A stretch of DNA of 64,000 nt from Mus musculus (GCF_000001635.26 NC_000075.6:110110644-110174643), one strand, 5' to 3'. Counted from the stretch's first letter, positions 1-10,556 are shown. Translations and numbers: made by a program. The notes: generated by a model not told the origin, from the letters alone.

Positions 1-104
1 AACCATCTGTAATGGGATCTGATGCCCTCTTCTGATGTGTCTGAAGACAGCTACAGTGTACTCATATATAAATATAAATAAATAAATAAATTTTTTTTAA
101 AAAA
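1..104 (+). mobile_element. B2 SINE, 3' part cut by window edge
   Basis: It begins within the ACCATCTGTAATGGGATC segment of B2 and runs to the AATAAATAAA-rich tail. The head lies before the window. Confidence 0.9.
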
Positions 105-684
105 GGTATTTGCTAACTACATAAGACTGGGCTTGGTGTTTGAGTCCTCATTCTGGGACAGTACAGCCAAGAAACCAGTCAAATATTCAATATACAAGAA
201 AAGGCAGAAAACTTGCAGAGAGAGGAAGGCCAGCTGGGCTATGACATAGAGAGTTCAGAGCTAGTCTGGGCTACTATCAAGACACTATTTCCATATAAAA
301 TAGGATAGAACAAAACAAAACAGAACATATGGGTAGATATGTTTATCACTCCCTTGGTTATCAAGCAAGATCCAAAATTAGACAATAGTATATCCTGCAG
401 CTACTTAATGATAAATGTGGATTGTCCGTTGATAAGGAGTCAGGCCCTGCTCTAAGGTCTTCACATGTACTAACTCATCTGATCCCTGGCATCCTGTGAG
501 AAAGGTGCTTATTTCACCTGCTGAAATAATAAAGAAGTAGGGCACAGAGATGTTCAGTCATCCAGCCAAGACCTCCAGGCAGCCAGTGAATAGAGAACCG
601 TCATGTAAACCAGGAGTCTAGGTCTGAGTTTTCTGTTAAGGCCACCCTGCCTTATACAAGACAGCATTAAGAATGTCACCCCTC
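105..684. other. Non-coding, largely unassigned
   Basis: Degenerate B1-like words appear near 216-292 (GGCCAGCTGGGCTA, AGAGTTCAGAGCTAGTCTGGG). Otherwise I recognise nothing. Confidence 0.4.
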
Positions 685-832
685 TGCCGGGTGGTGGCGG
701 CCCACGCCTTAATTTCCAGCACTTGGGAGGCAGAGGCAGGCAGATTTCTGAGTTCGAGGCCAGCCTGGTCTACAGAGTGAGTTCCAGAGAAACCCAGTTT
801 CAAAGAAGAAACAAAACAAGAACAACAACAAA
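685..832 (+). mobile_element. B1 SINE
   Basis: A slightly decayed B1, from GCCGGGTGGTGG to an A-rich tail of AAAC and AAC units. It lacks about 20 bases before GAGAAACCC. Confidence 0.9.
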
Positions 833-894
833 AGGATGTAACCCATCAATCAAGCCTTGGTCTAGAAAGTCAAGACAAATTAATTTTTTGTTCT

Positions 895-1030
895 GTTTTC
901 TGAGTCAGGGTTTCTCTGTATAGCCCTGGCTGTCCTGGAACTCACTCTGTAGACCAGGCTGGCCTCAAACTCACTGAGATCATCTGCCTCTGCCTCCCGA
1001 GTGCTGGAATTAAAGACACTCACTCAGCCC
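895..1030 (-). mobile_element. B1 SINE
   Basis: Antisense B1, starting at TCAGGGTTTCTCTGTATAGC and ending at a decayed head near CTCAGCCC. Confidence 0.88.
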
Positions 1031-1095
1031 AAGTAAATCTAAGAAATCCTGACCCAGTGCTAACTGGGTCCCATCGTGTAAAAACATTAAATAAG

Positions 1096-1272
1096 GGCTG
1101 GGGATCTAGCTTAGCTGGTAGAGCGTGCCTATCATGCACAGAGCTCTGGGATCTACCCCGAGCGCCACATAAACTAGATATGGTAGCAAGAGGACTGGGA
1201 GCTCAAAATATCCATGGTCATGTAGCAAGTTTGAGGCCAGTCTGACCTAGGACTCTCTCAAAAGAAAAAGAG
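1096..1272 (+). mobile_element. ID/B4 SINE
   Basis: GGCTGGGGATCTAGC with TGGTAGAGCGTGCCT is the tRNA-Ala-like ID head. A B1-like right half (TTTGAGGCCAGTCTGACC) follows, as in the B4 family. Confidence 0.8.
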
Positions 1273-1457
1273 TACTAAATAACATGAGGCTCTTCCTCCT
1301 TCACAAAACCTGCACTGTTCTTTCAGATACTCCTACCACAAAAGAACTGTATGTCACCTGCCCTTTATTAGCAAGTGGACAACAAAACCCACAGGTTAGC
1401 AAAGAGACACAAAGTAATTAAGTGACACGAGGTTTTCAGCTCAAAAAATTATGTTCT

Positions 1458-1610
1458 AGCCGGGCGTGGTGGCGCACGCCTTTAATCCCAGCACTCGGGA
1501 GGCAGAGGCAGGTGGATTTCTGAGTTCGAGGCCAGCTTGGTCTACAAAGTGAGTGCCAGGACAGCCAGGGCTACACACAGAGAAACCCTGTCTCGAAAAA
1601 CCAAAAAAAA
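1458..1610 (+). mobile_element. B1 SINE, young, with target-site duplication
   Basis: Near-consensus B1 with an extra CACA in the tail half. It is flanked by AAAATTATGTTCT repeats ending at 1457 and starting at 1611. Confidence 0.95.
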
Positions 1611-1623
1611 AAAATTATGTTCT

Positions 1624-2027
1624 GTCCACAGTAATCTCCATTTCAATCTTTCTACTTAGCACTCCCTCCATCGCAAAAAAAATAAATAAAGGCAACTCAA
1701 TGTTTCAGCCTCTATGCAAAGAAATGGCATGACAGAAGACAATCAAAGAGGTAAGAAGCTGTTCACAGCCCTGGTGCACTTGGCTGTCCTCGTGGCCCCA
1801 TTCTGTGGGTCATATAGGCCACCACTTGGTTAGAGGTTCCCTTGCCTCTATGAACATAAGAGAGAATAGACACAATGGGGAGGATTTATTTAATAAGCAG
1901 TTAAGGAAATTCTATTCTGGCTCTACTTGTGAAACATGCTCACATCAGAGCCTTGATCAGCTTCTATACACACATGTACACAAACACTGACAAACACAAG
2001 TAAGTTAATGTGATTTGAAAACTTTAC
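1624..2027. other. Non-coding, nothing recognised
   Basis: No SINE, RNA gene or convincing coding frame seen. The short frame at 1805-1990 resembles no known protein. Confidence 0.4.
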
Positions 2028-2156
2028 TCAGTGGCACATGCCTTTTATCTCAGCACTTGGGAGGCAAAGGCAGGTGGATTTCTGAGTTTGAGGCCAGCCT
2101 GATCTACAGAGTAAGTTCCAGGTCTACACAGAGAAACTCTGTCTCAGAAACAAACC
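2028..2156 (+). mobile_element. B1 SINE
   Basis: B1 with a decayed head (CTCAGTGGCACATGCC) and a deletion of the GACAGCCAGGG segment. Confidence 0.88.
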
Positions 2157-2158
2157 AA

Positions 2159-2545
2159 CCTGGGTAAGAGGCAACATCAGTTCTGGGCTAAGGTAGGTAA
2201 GGAAAGAAAGGGTTACGGAAATTACTCTGAGAGTCAGAGGACTGTGCTGCAGAGGCAGGCTCACAGCCTTCCTAGTGCCCAATCACAGAGAAGACAGGCA
2301 CCGGATGGTGTACAGTTCCATTCCTACCTTTTCTGAATGAGTCCAAGCTGAACATTTCTGGCCAGGAGAGAAAGCTGGAATCCTGAGAAGGAGGGTCAAA
2401 AGGCCATGAGTGTTGATTACTATTCCTGGTTCAAGAATCTGCAAAGACTACAAGAGCACAGACATTATCCAGAAGACAAAGGAAATGAAGCTTTGAAACC
2501 AGTGAGCCCCACCACCGCTCCCCAGGTTTAAGAATTCAAAGGCCA
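2159..2545. other. Non-coding, nothing recognised
   Basis: No repeat or gene I can name. Confidence 0.4.
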
Positions 2546-2704
2546 AGCCAGGTGGTGGTGGAATGCACCATTAATCCCAGCACTCTGGAGGAAGAGGCTG
2601 GTGGATCTCTGTGAGTTCAAGGCCAGCTTGGTCTATAGAGTTAGTTCCAAGACAGCCAGGGCTGCAGAGAGAAACCCTGTCTTAGAAAATCAGGAAAAAA
2701 AAAA
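2546..2704 (+). mobile_element. B1 SINE, older
   Basis: CCAGGTGGTGGTGGAATGCACC through AGAAACCCTGTC and an A-tail. Many substitutions. Confidence 0.88.
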
Positions 2705-3162
2705 GGATGAGAAGGTCAGCTCTCCACTCTGTCACTGCTGCTTTCTAACTGATAGATTTGTCCTTTTGGTCTTCTAAAACTCTTTATTGAACAAGAAAGC
2801 AATAAAGGGTGGCAAGACAGACACAGTTCCACCCAGTTACAACACTTGGAGATTCTCTTGGGCTTTCCAAGAAGAAACTAAATTCCATCAGGACCACCAT
2901 AGCAAGTGGCCTCAGGAAATTGGACTAAGGACTGTCTAACTACAAACTTGCTTACTGCTTTTAGAAAACCTAGTTCAGCCCTTTGGAATGAGAACTGACT
3001 GAGAATTCAGGTCAAAGAATGACCATATATTAATGCTTCATGATTTAAAAGTTTTTTATGAAGTCTCTTTGAAATGCATGGTAAATTTCTAAGTGATAAT
3101 TGTTAATGGTGTTATTAATAAGAAATTATAAATACATTAGAGCACAGCTACTAGCCAGAAGT
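2705..3162. other. Non-coding, nothing recognised
   Basis: AT-rich single-copy-looking DNA. Confidence 0.4.
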
Positions 3163-3179
3163 CTTCATGTCTTTCTTTT

Positions 3180-3345
3180 TGTTTTTGGGGTGTCTTTTTT
3201 TTTTTTTGATTTTCGAGACAGGGTTTCTCTGTATAGCCCTGGCTGTCCTGGAACTCACTTTGTAGACCAGGCTGGCCTTGAACTCAGAAATCCGCCTGCT
3301 TCTGCCTCCCAAGTGCTGGGAAAGGTATGCGCTACCACCGCCCAG
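3180..3345 (-). mobile_element. B1 SINE with 17-nt target-site duplication
   Basis: Antisense near-consensus B1. The repeat CTTCATGTCTTTCTTTT is at 3163-3179 and 3346-3362. Confidence 0.95.
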
Positions 3346-3365
3346 CTTCATGTCTTTCTTTTATT

Positions 3366-3465
3366 TTCCTGAGACAGGGTTTTACTATAGAGCCCAAGCT
3401 AGCTCATACTATCCTATTTCAGCCCCTGAGCACGGGGATTACAGGCATGCACCTCATATTCAGTG
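3366..3465 (-). mobile_element. Old B1-like fragment
   Basis: GAGACAGGGTTTTACTATAG and GGGATTACAGGCATGCACC remain. A pyrimidine tract follows at 3496-3534. Confidence 0.6.
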
Positions 3466-3539
3466 TTTTGGTACATTCTACCGGTAGTACATTCTTCCTT
3501 TCTTTTTTTTCTTTTTCTTTTTTTTTTTTTTTCCATTAA

Positions 3540-4100
3540 TTTGCTTCACTTTCTGAACTCTGATCCTCCTCCATCTGCCTTCCAAGTGAAAGAATGACAA
3601 GTGTGTGCCACCATGCCTATTAACTGAGGACTCTATTTAGAGAGTACAGGGAAAGTAACACATATAATTTAGTAATACTGTTTTGTAAAGTATTCAAACT
3701 CATATTTAGAGATCTTCTTAACGATAACACTCCTGGAATAGGATTAAGTCCAGTAACCCTTACTAAATTTAGTTTTAAAAAAATCTACATAATGTTTTGC
3801 ACATTAGGTCAATATCTAACATTGCTAGGAGACTAGGAGGGCCTATATTCCTGTTCCTGACTGCTAGTCCCTTTCATTCACACTTGTGGGGATGTGGGCA
3901 GTAAAGGGCTTGATCTTTCAAAACCACAATATGACCTCCTCTTCCCCAGGTATGCTGGAAATTTCAACCAATAAGATAAAACTTTAATAAAAATCAATTA
4001 CAACACCACTTACATAGAGAAGTTACATCCTATCAACACCATCAATGCAAATTAAAAGAAGAGTGTAGTTTGGCGTCCTAATTTTAAAGAAGACCTGAGT
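3540..4100. other. Non-coding, nothing recognised
   Basis: AT-rich sequence without a recognisable repeat. Confidence 0.4.
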
Positions 4101-4103
4101 GTT

Positions 4104-4216
4104 TTAGGGTTTGCTTGTTTGGGATTTGTTTTGTTTTGTTTTTGTAGTAGGAATTATAGTCAAGGCCTTGTTCATGCTAAGCAATTGATTACCACTAAGC
4201 TATATCCACAGCCCAT
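4104..4216 (-). mobile_element. ID/B4-like SINE remnant
   Basis: The antisense ID head is visible as TTCATGCTAAGCAATTGATTACCACTAAGCTATATCC, quoted in parts: TTCATGCTAAGCAATTG and ACCACTAAGCTATATCC. Confidence 0.55.
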
Positions 4217-4289
4217 AAACAATACTTTCTTGCTAGGGAATTTTAAGTTAATCTGCACTTAAACAGACTTGGATTTTGTTTTAAATTTG

Positions 4290-4442
4290 GTTTTTGGAGG
4301 TTTTTTAGATAAAGTCTCACTCTGTTACCTAGTCTGGCCTAGAACTCACTATGTAGCCCAGACTGTGATTGAACTCAAAGAAACCCTCTTACCTTGGGCT
4401 GCCAAGTGCTGGAATTACAGACAGGAGTCACCATGCCCAGCA
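4290..4442 (-). mobile_element. Old B1 SINE
   Basis: AAAGTCTCACTCTGTTACC, AACTCACTATGTAGCCCAG and GTGCTGGAATTACAGACAGG mark a heavily diverged antisense copy. Confidence 0.75.
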
Positions 4443-4445
4443 GAG

Positions 4446-5115
4446 TTTTGCTTTTAAAGTCTCTGGATCCTCTCTTGTCAACAAAGTTTCATATACCACA
4501 GTCTTTTCCTGTCTTCATCTCAAAAAATATGAGATTCAAGATATCAAATCATTTCATTTTATCGTGTTCTAGAACATTTCACAGAGATCCAAAAGAAACG
4601 TGCTTCTCTTATAATGTGGTAATGTTTTTAAAAAAATATTTGATTCAATCAAATATAATTTATAGAGATACATAAAATTCTAATAAGTCAAAATTTCTTG
4701 TGAGGAAACACAACTTCTAGTAGATTGCTTACAGGATGTCTTCAAGCCAGTAACAATGAACGCTATTCCTAAGGGGGCTACATGCTTTATGGTGTGGAAG
4801 AGCAAAACGCACACCGTGGCTCTATGAGCAGGGCTAAGTCACCTTACCTTATAAAAGCAGGGAGGGGCTCTGATTTTGCAGGCTTTTAAACTGGAGCTGA
4901 ATTCTCTCCTTGCTATTCCTCATCACGAGGCTGGGCCTCCTGGAAAATAACAAGGTAAGGTCACTGGACTGGCAACCTTCACTCAGAGGCAAAACTATAC
5001 CAATCATAGACATCAATGTACTAACTTTAAAAAGGTTTAACACAATAGCCTCACTCAAGAGGCCCCTGACCAGTTCTAGACCCACCAAATGTGAACTGTG
5101 CCACAGAGCATCCCT
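4446..5115. other. Non-coding, nothing recognised
   Basis: No repeat identified. A 79-codon minus-strand frame (4849-5088) resembles no known protein. Confidence 0.4.
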
Positions 5116-5130
5116 AAGAAAATGTTAAGA

Positions 5131-5163
5131 ATCGCTTCTCGGCCTTTTGGCTAAGATCAAGTG
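5131..5163 (+). pseudogene. U2 snRNA 5'-fragment retropseudogene
   Basis: 33 bases match U2 snRNA nt 1-33 exactly as I know it, from ATCGCTTCTC to AAGTG. It is flanked by direct repeats at 5116-5130 and 5164-5178 (15 nt, one mismatch). There is no A-tail, and the rest of U2, including the branch-point-pairing segment, is absent. The left junction CT/AAGA resembles an L1 endonuclease site. It is not a functional RNA gene. Confidence 0.9.
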
Positions 5164-5178
5164 AAGGAAATGTTAAGA

Positions 5179-6289
5179 ACATTTTCTCCAAGCTCAGAGC
5201 AAAAGCCCCTTTGCTTTTCTAATCCCATAATGGCTATAATACCAATCTATCTAAAATGATACTTCCAGACTGGGAAAATTATACCCTCAAAATTCTCAAA
5301 AACATTTTTACAGTTTACAAAGAACGCCCATAGACTTGACCTCATGTAATCCCTGAAGCTAGCCTATGAAGAACATTCTCTCCCGGAGAAAGAAACTGAA
5401 GCACAGATATCTAATTTACCCAGGATCCCATAGCATCAGGACCGAATGAACTCTGACCCCATGGTTTACACGTTTCTATTACACGACTTTTCTTACATAT
5501 CAACCTGTATTCTGCATATATCATGTTCATTTTTTGAAAGAATAAGTGGGGTCCAAAACTGGATAAAACTTTTTGGACTATAGCTTCATAAATTAAAATA
5601 TTGAAAAGTTTGATCTTTGGGTGTCAGGTGGGGTACACCTACATAGAAACTTTGTCAAAGAATATATAAATGTAGAAGTAAAAAGCATTATCATAAATCT
5701 AAATAATAATATATAATAAAATCAGGAAAGAGTTCTCCTGCCTGGAAATGTCAGACTCTGAGATTTAAGTATAAATTATAAGATGTAGTCAAGAGGTGCA
5801 TGGCACATGGCGCTGGGGTCACTGCATTCCAAGAAACCGTTGCAAGGAAAATCATTAGAAAAGGTGTAATTTTACTCTGGCCAGTAGGTTGCATCCAAAA
5901 ACAAGTTGAGACCTTGCAGCTGGACGGCAGCAGTTTATTTGCTACCATGCATGGCGAACACCCATGAACTGGGGGTTGTAAGGTGAACAGTCTCTGCATT
6001 GGAAAGCCGCAATTAAAAGACCAATATTGCTTACACAAGGACTATCTAGAAAGCACATAGACGCTGTACTCTTGGCTTGAGGATTCTGAAGACCCCTGGG
6101 AACTCCACTTCACTGCAAACAAAGGACCCACCATGCATTAGGTCTTCCCCTGCAAAATGGGACAAGTCACTACCAGCAAACAAAGAACACCTCACCCCTT
6201 AGCCTCCCCCACTGACAAGGTCGGTGCAAAAGGAGGCAAACCAGAAGAGTCAAAAATGCACCAAGGCCTCCCTTTAGAGGAACGGTCCT
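5179..6289. other. Non-coding, SINE-free stretch next to the CpG island
   Basis: More than a kilobase without a recognisable SINE. Open frames of up to 95 codons on the minus strand (5751-6038) look random. It may be first-intron sequence of the minus-strand neighbour. Confidence 0.4.
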
Positions 6290-6785
6290 GACCCGCACAG
6301 TGGGAGGAGGGGCAGACAAAGGTCTCGGGCACTCCGGAGACTTCCTCCGGGCCCAGCCTGGGGAAAACCGAGCATCCCCTGAGGCGAAGGCGTCGTCGAG
6401 CCAATGAAGCCGCCTCTCTCGGCCTCCGCTGAGCCCCTGGCAGTGAGGCCCGCCCCGGCGGACCGGTCTGGCCCCCGCCCCGCCCCGGCTCCATGGCAAC
6501 GGCAGGCCGAGGCCTGGCTGCCCACGGCTCGGCCCGGCCGGCTTCCCGGGCAGGCCTAGGATGCCCGGCCTGCTCCTCGGGCTCGCCAGCTCCTCCTTCC
6601 CACTCTCTGCCAGGCCGCTAGCCGGACTCGGGACCCCTCCTCGCGCCGACCACCCCCGACCGTGTCAGGCTGCTTCAAGGGGCGCGAAAGGGTAGAATAA
6701 AAAGCCCAATTCACCTGTTGTTACAGATGTGAAACAAGCCTCGGTGCACGGCGCATGAGCCGCGGGCCCCCCCAACTACGGCCGG

Positions 6786-6798
6786 ACTACAACTCCCA
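6786..6798. promoter_or_regulatory. ZNF143/SBS-type motif
   Basis: ACTACAACTCCCA matches the core of the ZNF143 (Staf) binding site, common within about 100 bases of starts of housekeeping promoters. It lies close to the ETS sites at 6817-6839, which localises the probable start region of this island. Confidence 0.65.
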
Positions 6799-6816
6799 CC
6801 AGCGACGGCGCGGTCT

Positions 6817-6839
6817 CTTCCGGGTCCCGAGGCGGAAGT
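6817..6839. promoter_or_regulatory. Paired ETS-type sites in the upstream CpG island
   Basis: CTTCCGGG (6817-6824) and GCGGAAGT (6832-6839) are two ETS cores in opposite orientation about 15 bases apart. They sit next to the ZNF143 motif, a pairing often seen in bidirectional or housekeeping promoters. Confidence 0.55.
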
Positions 6840-7340
6840 CCCACCTGCGGCCCCGGCTCTGTTCGGCCTGGCTCTCTGTGCGGGCTGCCGCTGCCTTGGG
6901 GCTCGCGATGGGTTCGGCTGCCTAGGTTGTCTCTAGTGTTCCTCAGCCCACAGCGCGAGACAGTCAGTCTGCGCCTGCACCCGGGCACTGGCTGGAGGGA
7001 GCGCGGCTGTAGCCCCAGACACAGGCGGGACTTCCGGCGGAGCGGCCGGGGACGCGCGTGGCCTGTGCCGTGGGAGCCGGCGAGAGCCGGCGGGAGCTGG
7101 GGACGGGTGACCATCTCAGGCTCATCTCTCCATCCCCAGCCGCAGCTCTGTGTCCGTCGCGCCTTTTCTCTCCTGCGTCTCCCCTTGGTCTTCTGCACTT
7201 TTAGGGAGGTGAGCGATTTTGCCTCACAGAGACATAAACCAGGCAAAGGACAGGGTAGCGCTTGCTGCTGGCTTCGGGGGGTTGTGGTGAGGGACGACTG
7301 CGAGTCTAGGCCACATCGACACTCAGGAGCGAGGGGAGGG

Positions 7341-7640
7341 GGTTTGCCTGTTTGTCCTCTGAACAGAGTGAAGCATGGGTTCAATGAAATCCGCCGTCGA
7401 TAAAGGAAACTCAGTGGCGTTGGGCAGTAGTTCACAGCTGGGAAGACAATATTTGAGGATGTGCCCTTTCGTGATATTTGGAGAACTAATACAATAGCTC
7501 GTAATTTAAAACAGACGAAGAAAATTCTATGTGCATGTGTGTGGTACCAAGTGACATGGCATCAGATCCTTGGAAGCTGGAGTTACAGGCTGTTGTCGGC
7601 CAGCTGTTATCTTAGGTTTTTTATTGCTGAGGTAAAAATA
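7341..7640. other. Non-coding flank of CpG island
   Basis: CpG content falls away. Nothing recognised. Confidence 0.4.
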
Positions 7641-7644
7641 CCAC

Positions 7645-7905
7645 TTCTCACCTTATAGGTGACAACCTGCCACTGAGTAATGTCATATCAGGAATGGAAA
7701 CAAAAGACATGGAGGAACCCTTGCTTACTGCCTCATGGCTGATACAACAGCCCCAGAATTTACTATCTCCCCAGGGGAGGCACCCTCCCAAAACCTCCAC
7801 CCTGCCTAAAAGCCAGATTGGTGGGGGCAGTTTCTCAATTGTGGTTCTCTCTACCCAAATGACTATAGCTTGTGTCAAATCAACCAAAACACACACAACA
7901 ACAAA
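7645..7905 (-). repeat. Rodent interspersed repeat, family not assigned (copy 1, partial)
   Basis: TTTCTCAATTGTGGTTCTC and GCTTGTGTCAAATCAACC recur, diverged and sometimes inverted, in the repeats at 32296, 51923, 52640 and possibly 61967. Only one end of the family is present. Confidence 0.55.
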
Positions 7906-8094
7906 ACTACTAATCAGGCAAGTGTTCATAACCACTGAACCATATCTCCAGTCCGTTTTCCTATGCTATTTTTTGTGCAGCCATTTAAATGTATTGTTAG
8001 CTGTGTGCCACAGCACAGGTGACTTCAGCTGGTCCGAAGCTGGAGCAAGACAACTGGGAATTAGAAGCCAACCAGGATTGCATAGCAAGAAATG

Positions 8095-8190
8095 CTTCTA
8101 AACCTAGCATTCTGGAGACAGAGACATGCAGATCTCTGATCTGAAGAGTTCCAGGCCAGTCAGCGCAACATAGACCCTGTTTCAAATGAA
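8095..8190 (+). mobile_element. B1-like fragment
   Basis: CTAGCATTCTGGAGACAGAG and AGTTCCAGGCCAGTCAGCGC, with the B1 head missing. Confidence 0.6.
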
Positions 8191-8309
8191 GACGGAAAGA
8201 AAAGGAAGGAAGGAAAGTATACTAGTTGCTATTTTCCTGCTAGATTGCACAGAAGGCTAGGAGAAATGAAGGAGGTGAAACAAAGAATTGCTTCTTGAAA
8301 ACAAAACAT

Positions 8310-8430
8310 AGAAATCCCTGCAGTGCCCAACATGTTTGGTACATACTTGGAATCCCTATAGAAACAGGATCTTCAAGGCAAGCTTCATATAGACCAGTTT
8401 GAGTTATCCAAGACTGGATCTCGAACAGGC
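8310..8430 (+). mobile_element. Very old B1-like remnant
   Basis: GTACATACTTGGAATCCCTA, AAGGCAAGCTTCATATAGACC and CTGGATCTCGAACAGGC are in B1 order but poorly conserved. Confidence 0.4.
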
Positions 8431-8436
8431 AAACAA

Positions 8437-8822
8437 ATCCTTGTGCTGGTAATTTGAGAGACTGCTATTTATAGGCAGGTATGTAGACAATATGACCCTA
8501 GCCTCAGGAAGCCTAGTATCCTAGTAGAAAAGAGGAAAAGGGGGAGCCAAAGGAAAGAGATAAATACTAGAAAGGTGTGACGTGCTAGGGACACAAGAGA
8601 AGGCTTGCCCACTGCTGAGTGCTAAGAGTGTTGGTCGAGAAGTATGTCCTGAGACTACAATGGCTCACTATGGCCAACAGATTAAATAAATGTGTAGGCT
8701 TTTACAGAAAATAGATCAAAGTTTCTGAGTGTAGTACTGTGTGGATTAACCCCCATTTGCTACAAGTCTGAAGCCAGCCTGGGCTCCATTGAAAGACTGT
8801 CCCCACAATGAAGTAGAAAGTG
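8437..8822. other. Non-coding, nothing recognised
   Basis: No clear repeat or gene. Confidence 0.4.
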
Positions 8823-8936
8823 GGTGCTGGAGAGATGGTTCAGCACTTAAGAGCACTTGCTCTTCTAGAAGACCCAAGTTCAATTCCTAGCATCCACATT
8901 GAAGCTAACAGCCCTCTGCAGCTCCAGTTCCAAGGA
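8823..8936 (+). mobile_element. B3-type SINE, truncated
   Basis: GCTGGAGAGATGGTTCAGC head, then CTGCAGCTCCAGTTCCAAGG, the B3 signature, after which homology stops. Confidence 0.75.
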
Positions 8937-9081
8937 AACTAATTGTTCCTCTATCAGTACTGCCTAGACATAGACATAGTCAGACAAATATTTATACACA
9001 GAAAAATATATAAATATATTAAAGTGGACCAGCAAGGCAATCACCAGAGCCCACATAGTAGAAGGAAAGAACCAAATTGGG

Positions 9082-9277
9082 GTGGGGGGGCTGGAGAGAT
9101 GGTTCAGTGGATAAGAGCACCATACGGCTCTTCCAGAGGTCCTGAGTTCAATTTCCAGCAACCACATAGTGACTCACTATCAGCTCTAATGGGATCTTAT
9201 GCCCTTTCCTGATATGTCTGAAGAAAGCTACAGTGTACTCATATAAATACAAATAAATAAATGTTTTTTTTTTAAAA
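9082..9277 (+). mobile_element. B2 SINE with target-site duplication
   Basis: Complete B2 flanked by AACCAAATTGGG at 9070-9081 and 9278-9289. Confidence 0.94.
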
Positions 9278-9351
9278 AACCAAATTGGGAAAATTGTCCT
9301 TTGATCTCCATATACATGATGTTGTGCTGTGGGGGCCCCACCCACTCACAC

Positions 9352-9480
9352 ATCAGGGCTTCTCTGTATAACAGCCTTTGCTGGCCTGAAACTCCCTTTC
9401 TACACTAGGCTGGCCTTGAACTCAGAGATATGCCTACCAGTGCCTCCATAGTGCTAGGATGAAAGCCCTGTGCCACTACT
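9352..9480 (-). mobile_element. B1 SINE, older
   Basis: GGGCTTCTCTGTATAACAGCC through GTGCCACTACTACCAG, antisense. Confidence 0.8.
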
Positions 9481-9524
9481 ACCAGCAATAACTATGATAT
9501 TTAAGAATTAGAAAAAGGGGCCAG

Positions 9525-9668
9525 ACCAGGCGTGGTGGTGCACGCCTTTAATCCCAGCACTCAGGAGGCAAAGGCAGGCGAGTTTCTAAGTTCGAGGCCA
9601 GCCTGGTCCACAGAGTGAGTTCCAGGACAGCCAGGGCTACACAGAGAAACCCTGTCTCAAAAAAAAGG
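9525..9668 (+). mobile_element. B1 SINE
   Basis: Near-consensus. The word TTAGAAAAAGGGG on both sides looks like its target-site duplication. Confidence 0.92.
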
Positions 9669-9754
9669 GGGGGGTTAGAAAAAGGGGGCTGGAGAAATGA
9701 AAAAAAAAAGAGTTAGTATAAAAGTATATAGTATATAAAGTATAGTATATAAAG

Positions 9755-9845
9755 TGTGTGTGTATATATATATATACACACACACACTTAAAAAAAAAAG
9801 GAATGTCATACACACACACACTTTAAAAAAAAAAAAGGAATGTCA
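9755..9845. repeat. TG/TA/CA microsatellite with a tandemly duplicated unit
   Basis: Runs of TG, TA and CA. A unit of a CA run, an A run and GGAATGTCAT occurs twice in succession. Confidence 0.85.
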
Positions 9846-9863
9846 TGTTAAGTGATCTCCCTG

Positions 9864-10050
9864 GGGCTAAAGAGATGGCTCAGTGGTTAAGAGCACTGAC
9901 TGCTCTTCCAAAGGTCCTGAGTTCAAATCCCAGGGACCACATGGTGGCTCACAACCATCTGTAATGTGATCTGACGGCCTCTCTGGTGTGTCTGAAGACA
10001 GCTGCAGGGTACTTAGACATAATAAATAAATAAATCTTTAAAAAAAAAAA
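9864..10050 (+). mobile_element. B2 SINE
   Basis: Complete, from GGGCTAAAGAGATGGCTCAG to AATAAATAAATCTTT plus an A-tail. Confidence 0.94.
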
Positions 10051-10129
10051 GAGCTCAGTCTGGGTTTTATTTCTTTGTGGTAGTCTTCAGCATACACTTT
10101 ATTACTGAACTACACTAGCAGACTCTCTT

Positions 10130-10297
10130 TTTTGTTGTTGTTTTGTTTTGTTTTGCTTTTCAAGACAGGGTTTCTCTGTATAGCCCTGGCTGTCCTGGAA
10201 CTCACGGTGTAGTCCAGGCTGGCCTCAAACTCAGAAATCCTCCTGCCTCTGCCTCCCGAGTGCTGGGATTAAAGGCGTGCACCACCACCGTCCGCCT
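10130..10297 (-). mobile_element. B1 SINE
   Basis: Antisense B1. CTAGCAGACTCT on both sides looks like the target-site duplication. Confidence 0.93.
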
Positions 10298-10493
10298 AGC
10301 AGACTCTTAAATGTAGGCTGGTTAGCTCCAGTCTCACCCTTTAGATTGGTTGGGCGATAGAGCTGTATTGGCATCCTCTCAGCTGCCTCTTTCCTCCACC
10401 ACCCTCCCTTCTTTTCAGACTAGAGATTACCCCAGAATCTCAGTCAAGCTACTTATGTGCCTTAATCACCAAGCCACATTTCCCAGCCCTTTT

Positions 10494-10556
10494 GATTCTG
10501 AGACAGGGTATCACTGTATGGTAGACCAGGCTGACCTTGAACTTAGAGAACTTCCA
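10494..10556 (-). mobile_element. B1 fragment
   Basis: GAGACAGGGTATCACTGTATGG followed by AGACCAGGCTGACCTTGAAC, with the rest lost. Confidence 0.65.

Larger units (their letters stand above)
6290..7340 (-). promoter_or_regulatory. CpG-island promoter, probably Dhx30 first exon region (minus strand)
   Basis: The region is G+C- and CpG-rich with no recognisable SINE and no TATA box. It carries a ZNF143/SBS-type motif and two ETS-type motifs. Good minus-strand donors occur (CAG|GTGGGA ending at 6845, CAG|GTGAAT ending at 6715), as does a plus-strand donor (GAG|gtgagc near 7208). In mouse and human, DHX30 lies head-to-head upstream of SMARCC1. The separation of about 14 kb here fits that map as I remember it. 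No DHX30 coding sequence is present, so only 5' untranslated sequence could be here. Open frames of 83-219 codons in this island resemble no protein I know. Confidence 0.6.

Noticed and set aside
1096..1170. tRNA-like sequence (A-box and B-box-like words)
   Set aside because: It is the tRNA-derived head of an ID/B4 SINE. The same holds for the B2, B3 and RSINE1 heads throughout, so no functional tRNA gene is called.
5751..6165. Moderately long open stretches on both strands in SINE-free DNA upstream of the CpG island
   Set aside because: No recognisable protein, no splice-site pair supporting an exon, and lengths compatible with chance.
6776..7435. Long open frames (219 and 158 codons) on opposite strands of the upstream CpG island
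   Set aside because: They overlap each other, resemble no known family, and stop codons are rare in such GC-rich DNA.
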